From Candidatus Woesearchaeota archaeon (GTDB lineage: Archaea > Nanobdellota > Nanobdellia > Woesearchaeales > GW2011-AR15): a DNA stretch of 19,022 nt. The DNA lies in contig JAMPXQ010000007.1 of NCBI GenBank assembly GCA_023701075.1, positions 1 to 19,022 of the forward strand, read 5' to 3'. The notes under the pieces are model-generated. The model saw only the letters and a list, made by a program, of their open reading frames with translations, searched no databases and was not told the origin of the DNA. Made by a program: the position numbers and the translations under genes. Shown here piece after piece: positions 1 through 6,747 of the stretch. Within the stretch, counting starts at the first letter, position 1. The number at the start of each line of letters is the position of its first letter.

Positions 1-198
1 ATAGCAAGAGAGGCAAAGGAACAGGGAATTCCGGTCTATGTCTGTCTGCACACGCTAAAGCACGGCAGGCACAAGATAGATGCATCAGTATTTGAAACGC
101 TTCCGGAAAACATGGTTACTGGGTACATAACAGAGCACGGCATTTTTGATTCAAAACATATAGACGAAGAGATGCATTTTTTTAGGAAACTGATGTGA
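1..198 (+). CDS. C-terminal fragment of an eIF2B-family protein (eIF2B-like or ribose-1,5-bisphosphate isomerase)
   Basis: The frame is open from the window edge and ends in TGA at 196-198, giving 65 residues of a C-terminus. The string GIPVYVCLHTLKH, followed about 25 residues later by GYITEHGIF, matches the end of the eIF2B alpha/beta/delta fold: a strand giving access to the active site, then a 'P-x-x-(I/V)-T-x-(I/Y)-ITE-x-G' element. In archaea this family includes ribose-1,5-bisphosphate isomerase of the AMP/RuBisCO pathway, methylthioribose-1-phosphate isomerase relatives and uncharacterised eIF2B homologues. The catalytic part lies outside the window, so the subfamily cannot be decided. 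The last 17 bases overlap the 3' end of the convergent hjc gene. Confidence 0.6.
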   Translation: MAREAKEQGIPVYVCLHTLKHGRHKIDASVFETLPENMVTGYITEHGIFDSKHIDEEMHFFRKLM

Positions 199-568
199 GT
201 TCTTCAAAGCTAAGGCCGTTTTCTAGGTCTTTCAAGTAAAAAGCAAAATTTTCTCCGGTGCTTTTCAGGTCGTCCGGATTGATGAACACCCAATCTTTCC
301 TATCAAACTTTATGGCAATCCAAGGTTCAGCCCCAAAATAATTAGAGAAGTTTTTCAGCTGAGCAATATCCTCCATAGAGAAATATTTCTTGTCGTCCTT
401 CGTCGCCTTCGCTTCCAATGCGAGCCTCCGTATCTTGTTTCCTGCAAGTACGTCAGGAGAAGGGTAATGCATGCTCCCGCTTCCGGCGCTTCTTATGGCC
501 GCCCACCCAATTCCCCAAAACAGTCTTATGAGTTCACGTTCTGCATTGCTGCCTTTTATTTTAGACAT
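182..568 (-). CDS. hjc: Holliday junction resolvase Hjc
   Basis: This 128-residue protein has the usual length for archaeal Hjc, a dimeric endonuclease that cuts four-way junctions in recombination and fork repair. The N-terminus KGSNAERELIRLFWGIGWAA with RSAGSGS is the family signature. The nuclease residues are visible as E10/R11, R26, D39 (in SPDVLAG) and the E52-x-K54 pair (LEAKA), that is, the PD-(D/E)xK core. The ATG at 566-568 lies 26-27 bases from the centre of a TATA box, consistent with a leaderless message, and no upstream in-frame start fits better. It is divergent from the histone gene and overlaps the upstream eIF2B-like gene tail to tail. Confidence 0.95.
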   Translation of the reverse strand: MSKIKGSNAERELIRLFWGIGWAAIRSAGSGSMHYPSPDVLAGNKIRRLALEAKATKDDKKYFSMEDIAQLKNFSNYFGAEPWIAIKFDRKDWVFINPDDLKSTGENFAFYLKDLENGLSFEELTSVS

Positions 569-590
569 AATGATGAAGAGGAAAGAGTAC

Positions 591-598
591 TAAATAAG
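591..598 (-). promoter_or_regulatory. TATA box of hjc
   Basis: Read on the minus strand the box is CTTATTTA. Its centre (594.5) lies 26.5 bases from the A of the hjc ATG, which puts the predicted transcription start on the start codon. Confidence 0.6.
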
Positions 599-624
599 CA
601 TTTCGAAAAAAAGCAGCCAAAACA

Positions 625-632
625 TATTTTAA
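625..632 (+). promoter_or_regulatory. TATA box of the histone gene
   Basis: The box TATTTTAA is centred at 628.5, which is 26.5 bases before the ATG at 655. This spacing selects ATG 655 over the upstream TTG at 637, which would lie before the transcription start. Confidence 0.6.
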
Positions 633-654
633 CCAGTTGCGTATAAGGACAGCT

Positions 655-852
655 ATGGATATACCAACGCTTGCTGCCGAAAAGCTCCTTAGGAATGCAG
701 GAGCAAAAAGGGTCGGAGAAGACGCAAAGGAGAGGATTAGAGAGATAATAAAAAAAGAGGCATCAGAGATTGCAAGAAAAGCAAAGGCATTCTCAGAGCA
801 CGCAGGACGAAAGACCATAAAGAAAGAAGACATAGATCTGGTTCTGGTATGA
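655..852 (+). CDS. Archaeal histone
   Basis: From ATG 655 the product is 65 residues, close to the 66-69 usual for archaeal histones, which wrap DNA as dimers and larger stacks. It starts MDIPTLAAEKLLRNAGAKRV and ends with HAGRKTIKKEDIDLVL, the loop-2 'RKT' DNA contact and final helix of the single histone fold. There are no tails. A longer version starting at TTG 637 adds six residues upstream of the normal histone N-terminus and upstream of the predicted transcription start, so I reject it. Its stop codon directly abuts the stop codon of the convergent rnz gene, with no base between them. Confidence 0.95.
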   Translation: MDIPTLAAEKLLRNAGAKRVGEDAKERIREIIKKEASEIARKAKAFSEHAGRKTIKKEDIDLVLV

Positions 853-1740
853 TCATATTTTCACTTTCATGAAATCAAACGCAACCCGCACATTCTCAAA
901 GACAAGTTTTGCATCCTGAAGTGTCTCTTCAGGTGATTTATACCGCTGGCTGAGGTGAGTCAATATGAGTTCTTTCACATTGTTGTTAGACGCAACCAAC
1001 CCGGCCTGTTTGGCAGTCATATGCTTATATTCTTCAGCCTTTTTTTCTAGGTCAGAAGTATAAGACGCTTCGCATATAAGCATATCTGCATCCTTTGAAA
1101 GTGCATTCACGTTGTTGCATAGGATAGTATCTAATACCACAGCAACCTTCTTGCCCTTTACAACAAACGTTGCGTCTTCTATTGTTACTTTTTTGCCTTT
1201 CCATTCAATATTTCTTCCAGCCTGAAGTTCGCCAAGAAGTGGGCCGTCTGGTATGCCAAGTTTTTTCACAGCGGCAGGTTTTATCCTTCTTTTGTCATGC
1301 TCTTTTATTGAATATCCAAGGCAGGGAACGCCGTGTTCAAGCTCCTTCGCTTCGACACCAAAGACCTTGAAGTCTAAGTCGACATTGCTTATCTCAGTGA
1401 TCGAATGTTCGAATTCTATCTTGAAAGAGAAAGCATTGAACATATCTTCAAAATGCTTCTGCGTCCCTCTTGGTCCGAAGATCTGCAGTTTCTTGTCATA
1501 TTCGTTTGAGTTCATGGTCTGGAGAAGCCCCGGGAGGCCAAGGACGTGGTCTCCGTGCCAGTGAGTTATTAGTATTATAGAGACCTTTGTTGGTTTGATG
1601 TCAGCGATCTTCATCTGCCTCTGTATCCCTTCGCCGCAGTCTACTAGTATCCCTTCGCCGTCATGGAACAAGAATATCCCCTGGTGATTCCTCTCTTTGG
1701 TTGGGACCATGCAGCTGGTTCCTAAAAACACTATTTCCAT
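853..1740 (-). CDS. rnz: Ribonuclease Z, tRNA 3' processing endonuclease
   Basis: This 295-residue metallo-beta-lactamase-fold enzyme removes the 3' trailer of pre-tRNA. The di-zinc signature is complete: H60-W-H62-G-D64-H65, H136 (ELEHG), D204 (VVLDT), H240 (HMTAKQAG) and H262 within the RNase Z-specific LTHLSQRY. N-terminal GTSCMVPTKERN and the GP-rich arm around 89-91 also fit the short (RNase ZS) form. It is divergent from endA, so two tRNA-processing enzymes share the 102-base region 1741-1842. The start at 1740 is supported by a TATA box 26.5 bases upstream. Confidence 0.95.
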   Translation of the reverse strand: MEIVFLGTSCMVPTKERNHQGIFLFHDGEGILVDCGEGIQRQMKIADIKPTKVSIILITHWHGDHVLGLPGLLQTMNSNEYDKKLQIFGPRGTQKHFEDMFNAFSFKIEFEHSITEISNVDLDFKVFGVEAKELEHGVPCLGYSIKEHDKRRIKPAAVKKLGIPDGPLLGELQAGRNIEWKGKKVTIEDATFVVKGKKVAVVLDTILCNNVNALSKDADMLICEASYTSDLEKKAEEYKHMTAKQAGLVASNNNVKELILTHLSQRYKSPEETLQDAKLVFENVRVAFDFMKVKI

Positions 1741-1762
1741 ATACTAACGCAAAACAAGCCTA

Positions 1763-1770
1763 TATATTAA
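1763..1770 (-). promoter_or_regulatory. TATA box of rnz
   Basis: The box reads TTAATATA on the minus strand and is centred 26.5 bases before the rnz ATG, predicting a leaderless transcript. Confidence 0.55.
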
Positions 1771-1812
1771 TAATTCCATAAATAATTATTTTCTATATGG
1801 AAAATAAAATCA

Positions 1813-1820
1813 TATATAAA
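1813..1820 (+). promoter_or_regulatory. TATA box of endA
   Basis: TATATAAA is centred at 1816.5, exactly 26.5 bases before ATG 1843. Confidence 0.6.
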
Positions 1821-1842
1821 TCATCCTAAACTACCACGCAAA

Positions 1843-2379
1843 ATGGTCGAACAATCAAAGATAAAGGTCTTGTTTCACGATGATAATGCCCAGACAGAGA
1901 ATTCTGAAGCGGCGGCAGAGCTATATAACCAGAGCAGATACGGAGATATGAAGAAAGAGAACATAGTCCAACTATCTTTGATAGAGACATATTACCTGAT
2001 GGAAAAAGGCAAGATTGAATTATACGATTCAAGGAACCGTATAATTGATTCAAATGTGCTATTGAGAAAAGCGAAGAAGAAACAGCCGCAGTTTTTGATA
2101 AGGTATTCAGTATTCAAGGATCTGAGAGACAGAGGATATATAGTGAAGACAGCGCTCAAGTTTGGAGCAGACTTCAGGGTATATGATAGAGGAGTGAAAC
2201 CAGGGGACGACCACGCAAAATGGGTGGTCTTTCCGGTCCATGAAGGGAATGTATTGACGTGGCAGGAGTTTGCAGCAAAGAACAGGGTAGCGCATTCCAC
2301 AAAAAAACGATTGCTTCTAGGAGTTGTAGATGACGAATCAGACGTTTCCTATTGGGAATGCAGATGGATTAGGCCATAA
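1843..2379 (+). CDS. endA: tRNA splicing endonuclease, homotetramer-type subunit
   Basis: The enzyme cuts introns out of pre-tRNAs at bulge-helix-bulge motifs. At 178 residues it has the length of the single-domain subunit that assembles as an alpha4 enzyme in many Euryarchaeota. The catalytic triad is visible: Y114 (FRVYDRG), H124 (GDDHAKWVVF) and K154 or K155 (HSTKKRLLLGVVDDE). The C-terminal DVSYWECRWIRP is the usual ending strand. The N-terminal half is the divergent, non-catalytic domain. It is monocistronic, leaderless by TATA spacing, and followed by 104 bases with no gene. Confidence 0.95.
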   Translation: MVEQSKIKVLFHDDNAQTENSEAAAELYNQSRYGDMKKENIVQLSLIETYYLMEKGKIELYDSRNRIIDSNVLLRKAKKKQPQFLIRYSVFKDLRDRGYIVKTALKFGADFRVYDRGVKPGDDHAKWVVFPVHEGNVLTWQEFAAKNRVAHSTKKRLLLGVVDDESDVSYWECRWIRP

Positions 2380-2453
2380 GTTCTCACCCTTTTCTTGGTT
2401 ATTTACAATATCTTAGTATATCAAGGCAGATCAGAAAAATTGTTTCCACAATC

Positions 2454-2461
2454 TTTAAATA
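2454..2461 (+). promoter_or_regulatory. TATA box of the winged-helix gene and fen1 operon
   Basis: TTTAAATA is centred at 2457.5, exactly 26.5 bases before ATG 2484. It probably serves fen1 as well, since only one base separates the two genes and no separate box is seen before fen1. The rest of 2380-2483 shows nothing else convincing. Confidence 0.6.
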
Positions 2462-2483
2462 ACATGTTCCTAACTATAGCAGC

Positions 2484-3350
2484 ATGATAAATGCAGATAC
2501 GGTCCTGTCTTTAGTAAAGGAGAAAGGTCCGCTTATTCCAAGAGACGTAGTGAAAGAGCTTGGAGGGGACACATTTCTCACAGGAGCGCTACTAAGCCAG
2601 CTAGTTGAAAGCAAGCTTCTGAAGATAAGTAGAGCTAAGATAGGCGGAAGCCCGGTGTATTATGCCGTAGGGCAAGAAGAAGGGCTAGAGATATTATATA
2701 AGAGCCTGAATGAAAAAGACAAGAGAGGATATGACATATTGAAAGAGAAAAAAGTATTGAGGGACATAGAGTGTGAACCGCTCCTTAGGATATCGCTGCG
2801 GAATCTAAAAGATTTTGCTCAGCCATTCCAAGTCATTGTAGGAGATACAGAAGAAATATTTTGGAAATGGCACCTTTTTTCAGATGAGGAGACAGAAAAA
2901 TTAGTTAATTCAATGTTCTCTGTAGCAGAAGAGCATAAAGAGATAGAATCGCCTAAGGCACAAGAAACGCCGCAAAAAGAGAAACCAAGAGAGAAAGAGG
3001 TTCAGCATACACTAGATAATAAAGAGCAAAAGGAAGAGAAAGAGTCATTTGCAGACAAGATCTCTCACATCTTCCGGGAAAAGAACATAGAAGTGATAGA
3101 ATCAAAAGTGATAAAGAAGCAGAATGAGATAGAATATATCGTAAAAGCACCGAGCATAGCCGGGAAGACATATTTTTTTGTAAAAGCAAGAGACAAGAAA
3201 AAGACAAGCGACAAAGACCTGAGTCTGATGTATATACAGGGGCAGACAAAGAAATTGCCAGTCTTATTTATGACAACAGGAGATTTGACAAAGAAGGCAT
3301 ATGAGATGCTGGACGCAGAATTCAGGAGCATAAGTGTCCTAAAGATCTAA
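2484..3350 (+). CDS. Winged-helix protein with a C-terminal nuclease-like domain, function unknown
   Basis: I do not recognise a named family for this 288-residue protein. Residues about 3-65 look like a winged helix (helices, then SKLLKISRAKIGGSPVYY as the wing). A middle domain with two Cys-containing or aromatic strands follows (about 80-150), then a highly charged Lys/Glu/Gln linker (about 150-195). The C-terminal domain (about 196-288) ends LPVLFMTTGDLTKKAYEML. Its alternating strands with FFVKARDKKK resemble a degenerate restriction-endonuclease or Mrr-like fold, but I cannot place a full PD-(D/E)xK site. It is translationally close to fen1 (one base apart), which suggests a DNA replication or repair partner. 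That role is inferred from context only. Confidence 0.75.
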   Translation: MINADTVLSLVKEKGPLIPRDVVKELGGDTFLTGALLSQLVESKLLKISRAKIGGSPVYYAVGQEEGLEILYKSLNEKDKRGYDILKEKKVLRDIECEPLLRISLRNLKDFAQPFQVIVGDTEEIFWKWHLFSDEETEKLVNSMFSVAEEHKEIESPKAQETPQKEKPREKEVQHTLDNKEQKEEKESFADKISHIFREKNIEVIESKVIKKQNEIEYIVKAPSIAGKTYFFVKARDKKKTSDKDLSLMYIQGQTKKLPVLFMTTGDLTKKAYEMLDAEFRSISVLKI

Positions 3351-3351
3351 G

Positions 3352-4365
3352 ATGGGAACGAAATTATCGCCGATATTGGTGTCAAAGGAGATTTCTATTC
3401 AGGATCTCTCAGGGAAAAAGCTTGCAGTCGATTCTTTTAACATGCTCTATCAGTTTTTGACGACAGTTAGGCAGCAGGACGGTTCTCTCCTGACAAATTC
3501 AAGAGGGAAGATAACAAGCCACATGTCGGGCCTTTTTTTCAGGACCACAAAGATGATGCGGGACAATCTGAAGCTGGCATTTGTTTTTGATGGGGTATCA
3601 CCAAAACTTAAGAAAGAAGAGAGAGAAAGACGTCAGGAGATAAAAAAGGACGCAGAGACAAAATATGAAGAGGCCATCCAAAAAGAAGATCTGGAGCTCA
3701 TGAGGAAATATGCAGGAAGGACAGCAAGACTTACATCAGAGATGATAGAAGAATCAAAGGCATTGATAGCAGCCCTTGGCATGCCAATAATCCAGGCGCC
3801 TAGCGAAGGAGAGGCGCAGGCATCTTATATGGTGAAGAAAGGGGATTTCTATGCAGTCTTAAGTCAGGACACAGATAGTTTGATCTTTGGAAGCCCGAAG
3901 ATAGTGAAGAATCTCTCTATCTCCGGGAAAAAAAAGTTCAAGGCAGGTTTTCAGACAGTCTTGCCGGAGCTTATTGATCTAGGAGAGAACCTGAATCACA
4001 TAGGCATAGACCGCGAGCAGCTGATAATTGTAGCGATACTATGTGGCACAGATTTCAACATAGGCGGGATAAAAGGGATAGGCCCAAAGAAAGCCATAGA
4101 TCTGGTGAAAAAGCACGGCAAGGATTTTGGCGCAGTTTTTAAAGAAGTGGAGTGGCCGTTTCCATATCCCTGGAAAGAAGTATATGACACAATATATGGT
4201 GTGCCTGTCACAGACGATTACGAATTGAAATGGAGCAGCATAGATGAGAAGGCAGTATATAAGATAATGGTGGAAGATAATGAGTTCCAAAGAGAGAGGA
4301 TAGAGAATTCAATCAGGGAGCTTAGTAGGAAGCAGGCGCAGAAAGGGCTTGGGGATTTTTTCTAA
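3352..4365 (+). CDS. fen: Flap endonuclease 1
   Basis: This structure-specific 5' nuclease processes Okazaki fragments and repair flaps. The 337-residue protein has all the metal-binding acids expected for FEN1: D27 (VDSFN), D80 (FVFDG), E152 and E154 (SEGEAQ), D173 and D175 (SQDTDS) and D234 (GTDFN). The helix-hairpin-helix GGIKGIGPKKA lies at about 238-249. The extreme C-terminus QKGLGDFF (330-337) is a consensus PCNA-interacting PIP box. The ATG follows the stop of the preceding gene by one base and has no visible Shine-Dalgarno sequence, so translation is probably coupled or depends on the shared leaderless message. Confidence 0.97.
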   Translation: MGTKLSPILVSKEISIQDLSGKKLAVDSFNMLYQFLTTVRQQDGSLLTNSRGKITSHMSGLFFRTTKMMRDNLKLAFVFDGVSPKLKKEERERRQEIKKDAETKYEEAIQKEDLELMRKYAGRTARLTSEMIEESKALIAALGMPIIQAPSEGEAQASYMVKKGDFYAVLSQDTDSLIFGSPKIVKNLSISGKKKFKAGFQTVLPELIDLGENLNHIGIDREQLIIVAILCGTDFNIGGIKGIGPKKAIDLVKKHGKDFGAVFKEVEWPFPYPWKEVYDTIYGVPVTDDYELKWSSIDEKAVYKIMVEDNEFQRERIENSIRELSRKQAQKGLGDFF

Positions 4366-4371
4366 GAATAG

Positions 4372-4380
4372 TTTTTTATA
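4372..4380 (+). promoter_or_regulatory. Combined T-run terminator for fen1 and TATA box for trm5
   Basis: A run of six T (4372-4377) lies just after the fen1 stop and continues as TTTTTATA (4373-4380), centred 26.5 bases before ATG 4403. The same few bases can end the upstream transcript and start the next one. Confidence 0.5.
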
Positions 4381-4402
4381 ACAGGTATATTTCACATGTT
4401 TT

Positions 4403-5398
4403 ATGTTATCACTAAAGGTGCCTCTCAAGAACGCAGAATCAGTGAAGAAGCAGCTGATGAAGAAAGAACTGTTGGATTATGGTTTCAAGCCAAAAAAAGA
4501 AGGCGCATATCTATATTTCCCAATTAAGAACTCCGTTAAGATTAAGTCTGCAGAGCTTGTTGAAGAGACATTTGAAAAAAAAGAAAAACAGAGTTATATA
4601 GCAAATCTTCCTCGTGAAATTAAGGAAAAGCTTCCGTCTTCTTTTGATATAATAGGAGATATAATCATAATAGACATAACAAAAGACATTGAGAAGTATG
4701 AGAAGGAGATTGCAGCATCGTTATTGGAGACGCATAAGAGCGTAAAGACAATATTGAAGAAATCTGGCATACACGAAGGAGAATTCAGGACGCAGAAACT
4801 TATCTATCTGGCCGGAGAAGAGAAGAAAGAGACGATCTATAAAGAGAATGATATACAGCTCAAGCTGGACGTAGAGAAGGTCTATTTCTCCCCAAGGCTC
4901 TCAAGCGAGAGGAAGAGGATTTATCAAAAGGTCAGGAAAGGAGAGAACATTCTTGTCATGTTCTCAGGATGCGGTCCCTATGTCTTCACAATCTCAAAGA
5001 ACACAGAGGCAAAGCATATTTTAGGGATAGAGAAGAATCCGGTGGCACACGAATATGCATTGGGGAATATTGTTCTAAATAAGGCAAAAAACGTAGAATT
5101 GGTGAACGCAGATGTTAGGGAATATCTCCCAAAACTGAAAGAAAGATATGATCGTGTCATAATGCCGCTCCCAAAAGAGGCAGAGCTTTTCTTGATGGAT
5201 GCTTTCAAGGTTGTGAAGAAAGGAACAGTTGTGCATCTGTATGGGTTTGAGCATGAGGACGAGTTCTATAAGGCAGAAGAGAAGCTCGCATCAGAGGCAA
5301 AGAAGGCAGGCATTAAGTATAGGCTGTTGGAATTTATCAAATGCGGGAACTATTCGCCAGGTAAATTCAGGGTTTGTCTGGATTTTAAGATCCTCTGA
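4403..5398 (+). CDS. trm5: tRNA (guanine-37-N1)-methyltransferase Trm5
   Basis: Trm5 methylates G37 next to the anticodon and so protects reading frame; some archaeal paralogues (Taw22 type) also methylate imG-14. The 331-residue protein shows the Trm5 order: an N-terminal region, the D2-like stretch FDIIGDIIIIDI (81-92), EGEFRTQKLIYLAGE (125-139), and the family signature VYFSPRLSSER (160-170). The Rossmann SAM motif is MFSGCGPY (186-193), followed by GIEKNPVA (208-215), NADVREYLP and DRVIMPLPKEA (250-260). Archaeal Trm5 is a class I, Rossmann-type enzyme unrelated to bacterial TrmD. The start is supported by TATA spacing. Whether it is Trm5a, b or c cannot be told from reading alone. Confidence 0.93.
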   Translation: MLSLKVPLKNAESVKKQLMKKELLDYGFKPKKEGAYLYFPIKNSVKIKSAELVEETFEKKEKQSYIANLPREIKEKLPSSFDIIGDIIIIDITKDIEKYEKEIAASLLETHKSVKTILKKSGIHEGEFRTQKLIYLAGEEKKETIYKENDIQLKLDVEKVYFSPRLSSERKRIYQKVRKGENILVMFSGCGPYVFTISKNTEAKHILGIEKNPVAHEYALGNIVLNKAKNVELVNADVREYLPKLKERYDRVIMPLPKEAELFLMDAFKVVKKGTVVHLYGFEHEDEFYKAEEKLASEAKKAGIKYRLLEFIKCGNYSPGKFRVCLDFKIL

Positions 5399-5417
5399 GC
5401 ATGTCAATGAAAATAAA

Positions 5418-5488
5418 GTGCGCGCTCATCAGTTACTACCTTACCTCATTCTTGCGTCAGTGGGTGTTCACATAATCATCACGCGCAC
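5418..5488 (-). ncRNA. Box C/D guide sRNA
   Basis: Read on the minus strand, a 71-base element begins GTGCGCG and ends CGCGCAC, giving a 7-bp terminal stem. Inside, in order, are a perfect C box GTGATGA, 15 bases, D' box CTGA, a short CGCAAG spacer, a weak C' box (AATGAGG), then TAAGGTAGTAA and D box CTGA. This is the archaeal C/D sRNA architecture that guides 2'-O-methylation through L7Ae, Nop5 and fibrillarin. A TATA box centred at 5515 lies 26-27 bases before the first base of the stem, so the RNA has its own promoter. Weak points are that C' matches poorly and that four bases (TGAG) separate the D box from the stem. It sits between convergent trm5 and pan. Confidence 0.72.
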
Positions 5489-5510
5489 AATCTATAGAAG
5501 AAAAACTCAT

Positions 5511-5519
5511 TATAAAAAA
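5511..5519 (-). promoter_or_regulatory. TATA box of the C/D sRNA
   Basis: The minus-strand box TTTTTTATA is centred at 5515, predicting initiation at 5488-5489, the first base of the sRNA terminal stem. It has no other gene to serve on this strand. Confidence 0.6.
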
Positions 5520-5528
5520 CTATGTAAT

Positions 5529-5534
5529 AAAAAA
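5529..5534 (-). terminator. T-run terminator after pan
   Basis: Six consecutive T on the minus strand, four bases after the pan stop codon (TAG followed by CCC), match the oligo-T terminators used by archaeal RNA polymerase. Confidence 0.5.
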
Positions 5535-5537
5535 GGG

Positions 5538-6665
5538 CTATCCGAACATATTTACATATTCATCTTCACTATCTTCTTCTTCGCTGACCTTGTCTATTGC
5601 CTTTATGAAATCTTTCTCGGTCACATCAGACCTATCATCCCTTATTGCAAAGTATCCGGCTTCAGTGCACGCGGCCCTCACTTCAGCGCCGGAGAATCCG
5701 TCCATGAGGTTCAGTAATTTATCGACCTTTATATGATCAAAAGACATGTCTTTTGTGTGTATCTTGAATATCTCTCCAAGTCCCTGTTTGTCTGGCAGAG
5801 GCACATGTACAAGCCTATCTAGTCTTCCAGGTCGGAGTATTGCAGGATCAAGTATGTCTCTCCTGTTTGTGCAGCCTATGACCTTGACATTGCCAAGAGG
5901 CTCAAACCCGTCTATCTCAGCAAGCAGCTGCATGAAAGTCCTCTGTACTTCTCTCTCCCCGCTTGTCCCGACATCAAGTCTTTTTGCAGCCAGAGCATCA
6001 ATCTCATCTATGAATATTATGGAAGGCGCTTTCTCTCTCGCTAATTCAAATATCTCTTTGACTAGTTTCGCTCCTTCACCTATGAACTTTTGGACAAGTT
6101 CAGAAGCGACGACCTCGATGAACGTGCTGTCAGTGGAATTGGCGACCGCTTTTCCAAGCAGAGTCTTTCCGGTTCCTGGAGGTCCATAGAGCAGTATCCC
6201 TTTTGGCGGAGTGATTCCGACTTTCTTGAAAAGATATGGTTTTGTAAGTGGAAGTTCAACAACCTCTTTTATTTCTAGTATCTGCTTTTCCAGTCCACCG
6301 ATATTCTTGAAAGTGACTGTGGGTTTTTCAAGGATGACGAACTTCTCTACAGAGAAGCTTTTGTTCTTTGAATATTTCCTGAGGACATTCAGGTTCTTCT
6401 GGTCTACAAGGACACTGTCGCCGGCCCTAAGCGGATCGCATGACTCAGAGACACATACAAAAAATTGGTTGCCGTTAGGGACTTTTATTACAGCATTATT
6501 CCCATCAATTTCCTTTATCTCGCAGACCATGAGCGGCGGGGTTCGGAACCTGTCTATCTCATTCTTCAGATGGTTGATTGTCTCTTTGAGGAGCTTGTTC
6601 TCTTCTTCTAGTTCATTGATTGAATAGGAATAGACGATATTTGCAATTTCTCCGCTGTTGCTCAT
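5538..6665 (-). CDS. pan: Proteasome-activating nucleotidase PAN
   Basis: This AAA+ hexameric unfoldase feeds proteins to the 20S proteasome. From the chosen start it is 375 residues, shorter than the roughly 400-430 usual for PAN. The order is a coiled coil (about 13-42), TPP at 42-44 near the cis-proline hinge, an OB domain (about 45-100), then the AAA+ module. The module has Walker A GPPGTGKT (161-168), pore loop FIG (194-196), Walker B IIFIDEID (216-223) and the arginine-finger region LRPGRLDR. The C-terminus is MFG, not a canonical hydrophobic-Tyr-X. I prefer the Met at 6663-6665 over the longer frame starting at 6689, because the TATA-like box overlaps the latter and lies 27-28 bases before the former. 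The proteasome core genes are not in the window. Confidence 0.92.
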   Translation of the reverse strand: MSNSGEIANIVYSYSINELEEENKLLKETINHLKNEIDRFRTPPLMVCEIKEIDGNNAVIKVPNGNQFFVCVSESCDPLRAGDSVLVDQKNLNVLRKYSKNKSFSVEKFVILEKPTVTFKNIGGLEKQILEIKEVVELPLTKPYLFKKVGITPPKGILLYGPPGTGKTLLGKAVANSTDSTFIEVVASELVQKFIGEGAKLVKEIFELAREKAPSIIFIDEIDALAAKRLDVGTSGEREVQRTFMQLLAEIDGFEPLGNVKVIGCTNRRDILDPAILRPGRLDRLVHVPLPDKQGLGEIFKIHTKDMSFDHIKVDKLLNLMDGFSGAEVRAACTEAGYFAIRDDRSDVTEKDFIKAIDKVSEEEDSEDEYVNMFG

Positions 6666-6688
6666 CAAGAATATCGAATAAAAATCCA

Positions 6689-6696
6689 TTAATAAA
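6689..6696 (-). promoter_or_regulatory. TATA box of pan
   Basis: The minus-strand box TTTATTAA is centred at 6692.5, which is 27.5 bases before the ATG at 6665. It overlaps the first codon of the longer alternative frame, arguing against that start. Confidence 0.5.
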
Positions 6697-6741
6697 GCTT
6701 TTGTTGCATCACAAGCAGAAAAATATCTTTAAGAACTTCCT

Positions 6742-6747
6742 AAAAAA
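6742..6747 (-). terminator. T-run terminator after the M29-like peptidase
   Basis: Six T follow the TGA stop of the peptidase gene immediately on the minus strand. This separates the two-peptidase operon from pan, which has its own TATA box. Confidence 0.45.

Noticed and set aside
637..654. TTG start giving a 71-residue histone
   Set aside because: The TATA box puts the transcription start at ATG 655, and the shorter protein matches the normal histone N-terminus.
1788..1805. Inverted repeat ATTTTC-TATATG-GAAAAT between rnz and endA
   Set aside because: Six-base A+T arms in a very A+T-rich promoter region are expected by chance, and no regulator is nearby.
2438..2451. Small hairpin ATTGT-TTCC-ACAAT before the winged-helix gene
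   Set aside because: Five-base arms with no T-run and no link to a promoter or start codon; likely chance.
5401..5475. 24-codon plus-strand ORF after trm5
   Set aside because: It has no TATA box or Shine-Dalgarno and lies antisense over the C/D sRNA, whose boxes and stem explain the sequence better.
6666..6689. Eight-residue longer N-terminus of PAN
   Set aside because: The TATA-like element overlaps its first codon; the Met at 6665 has the right spacing.
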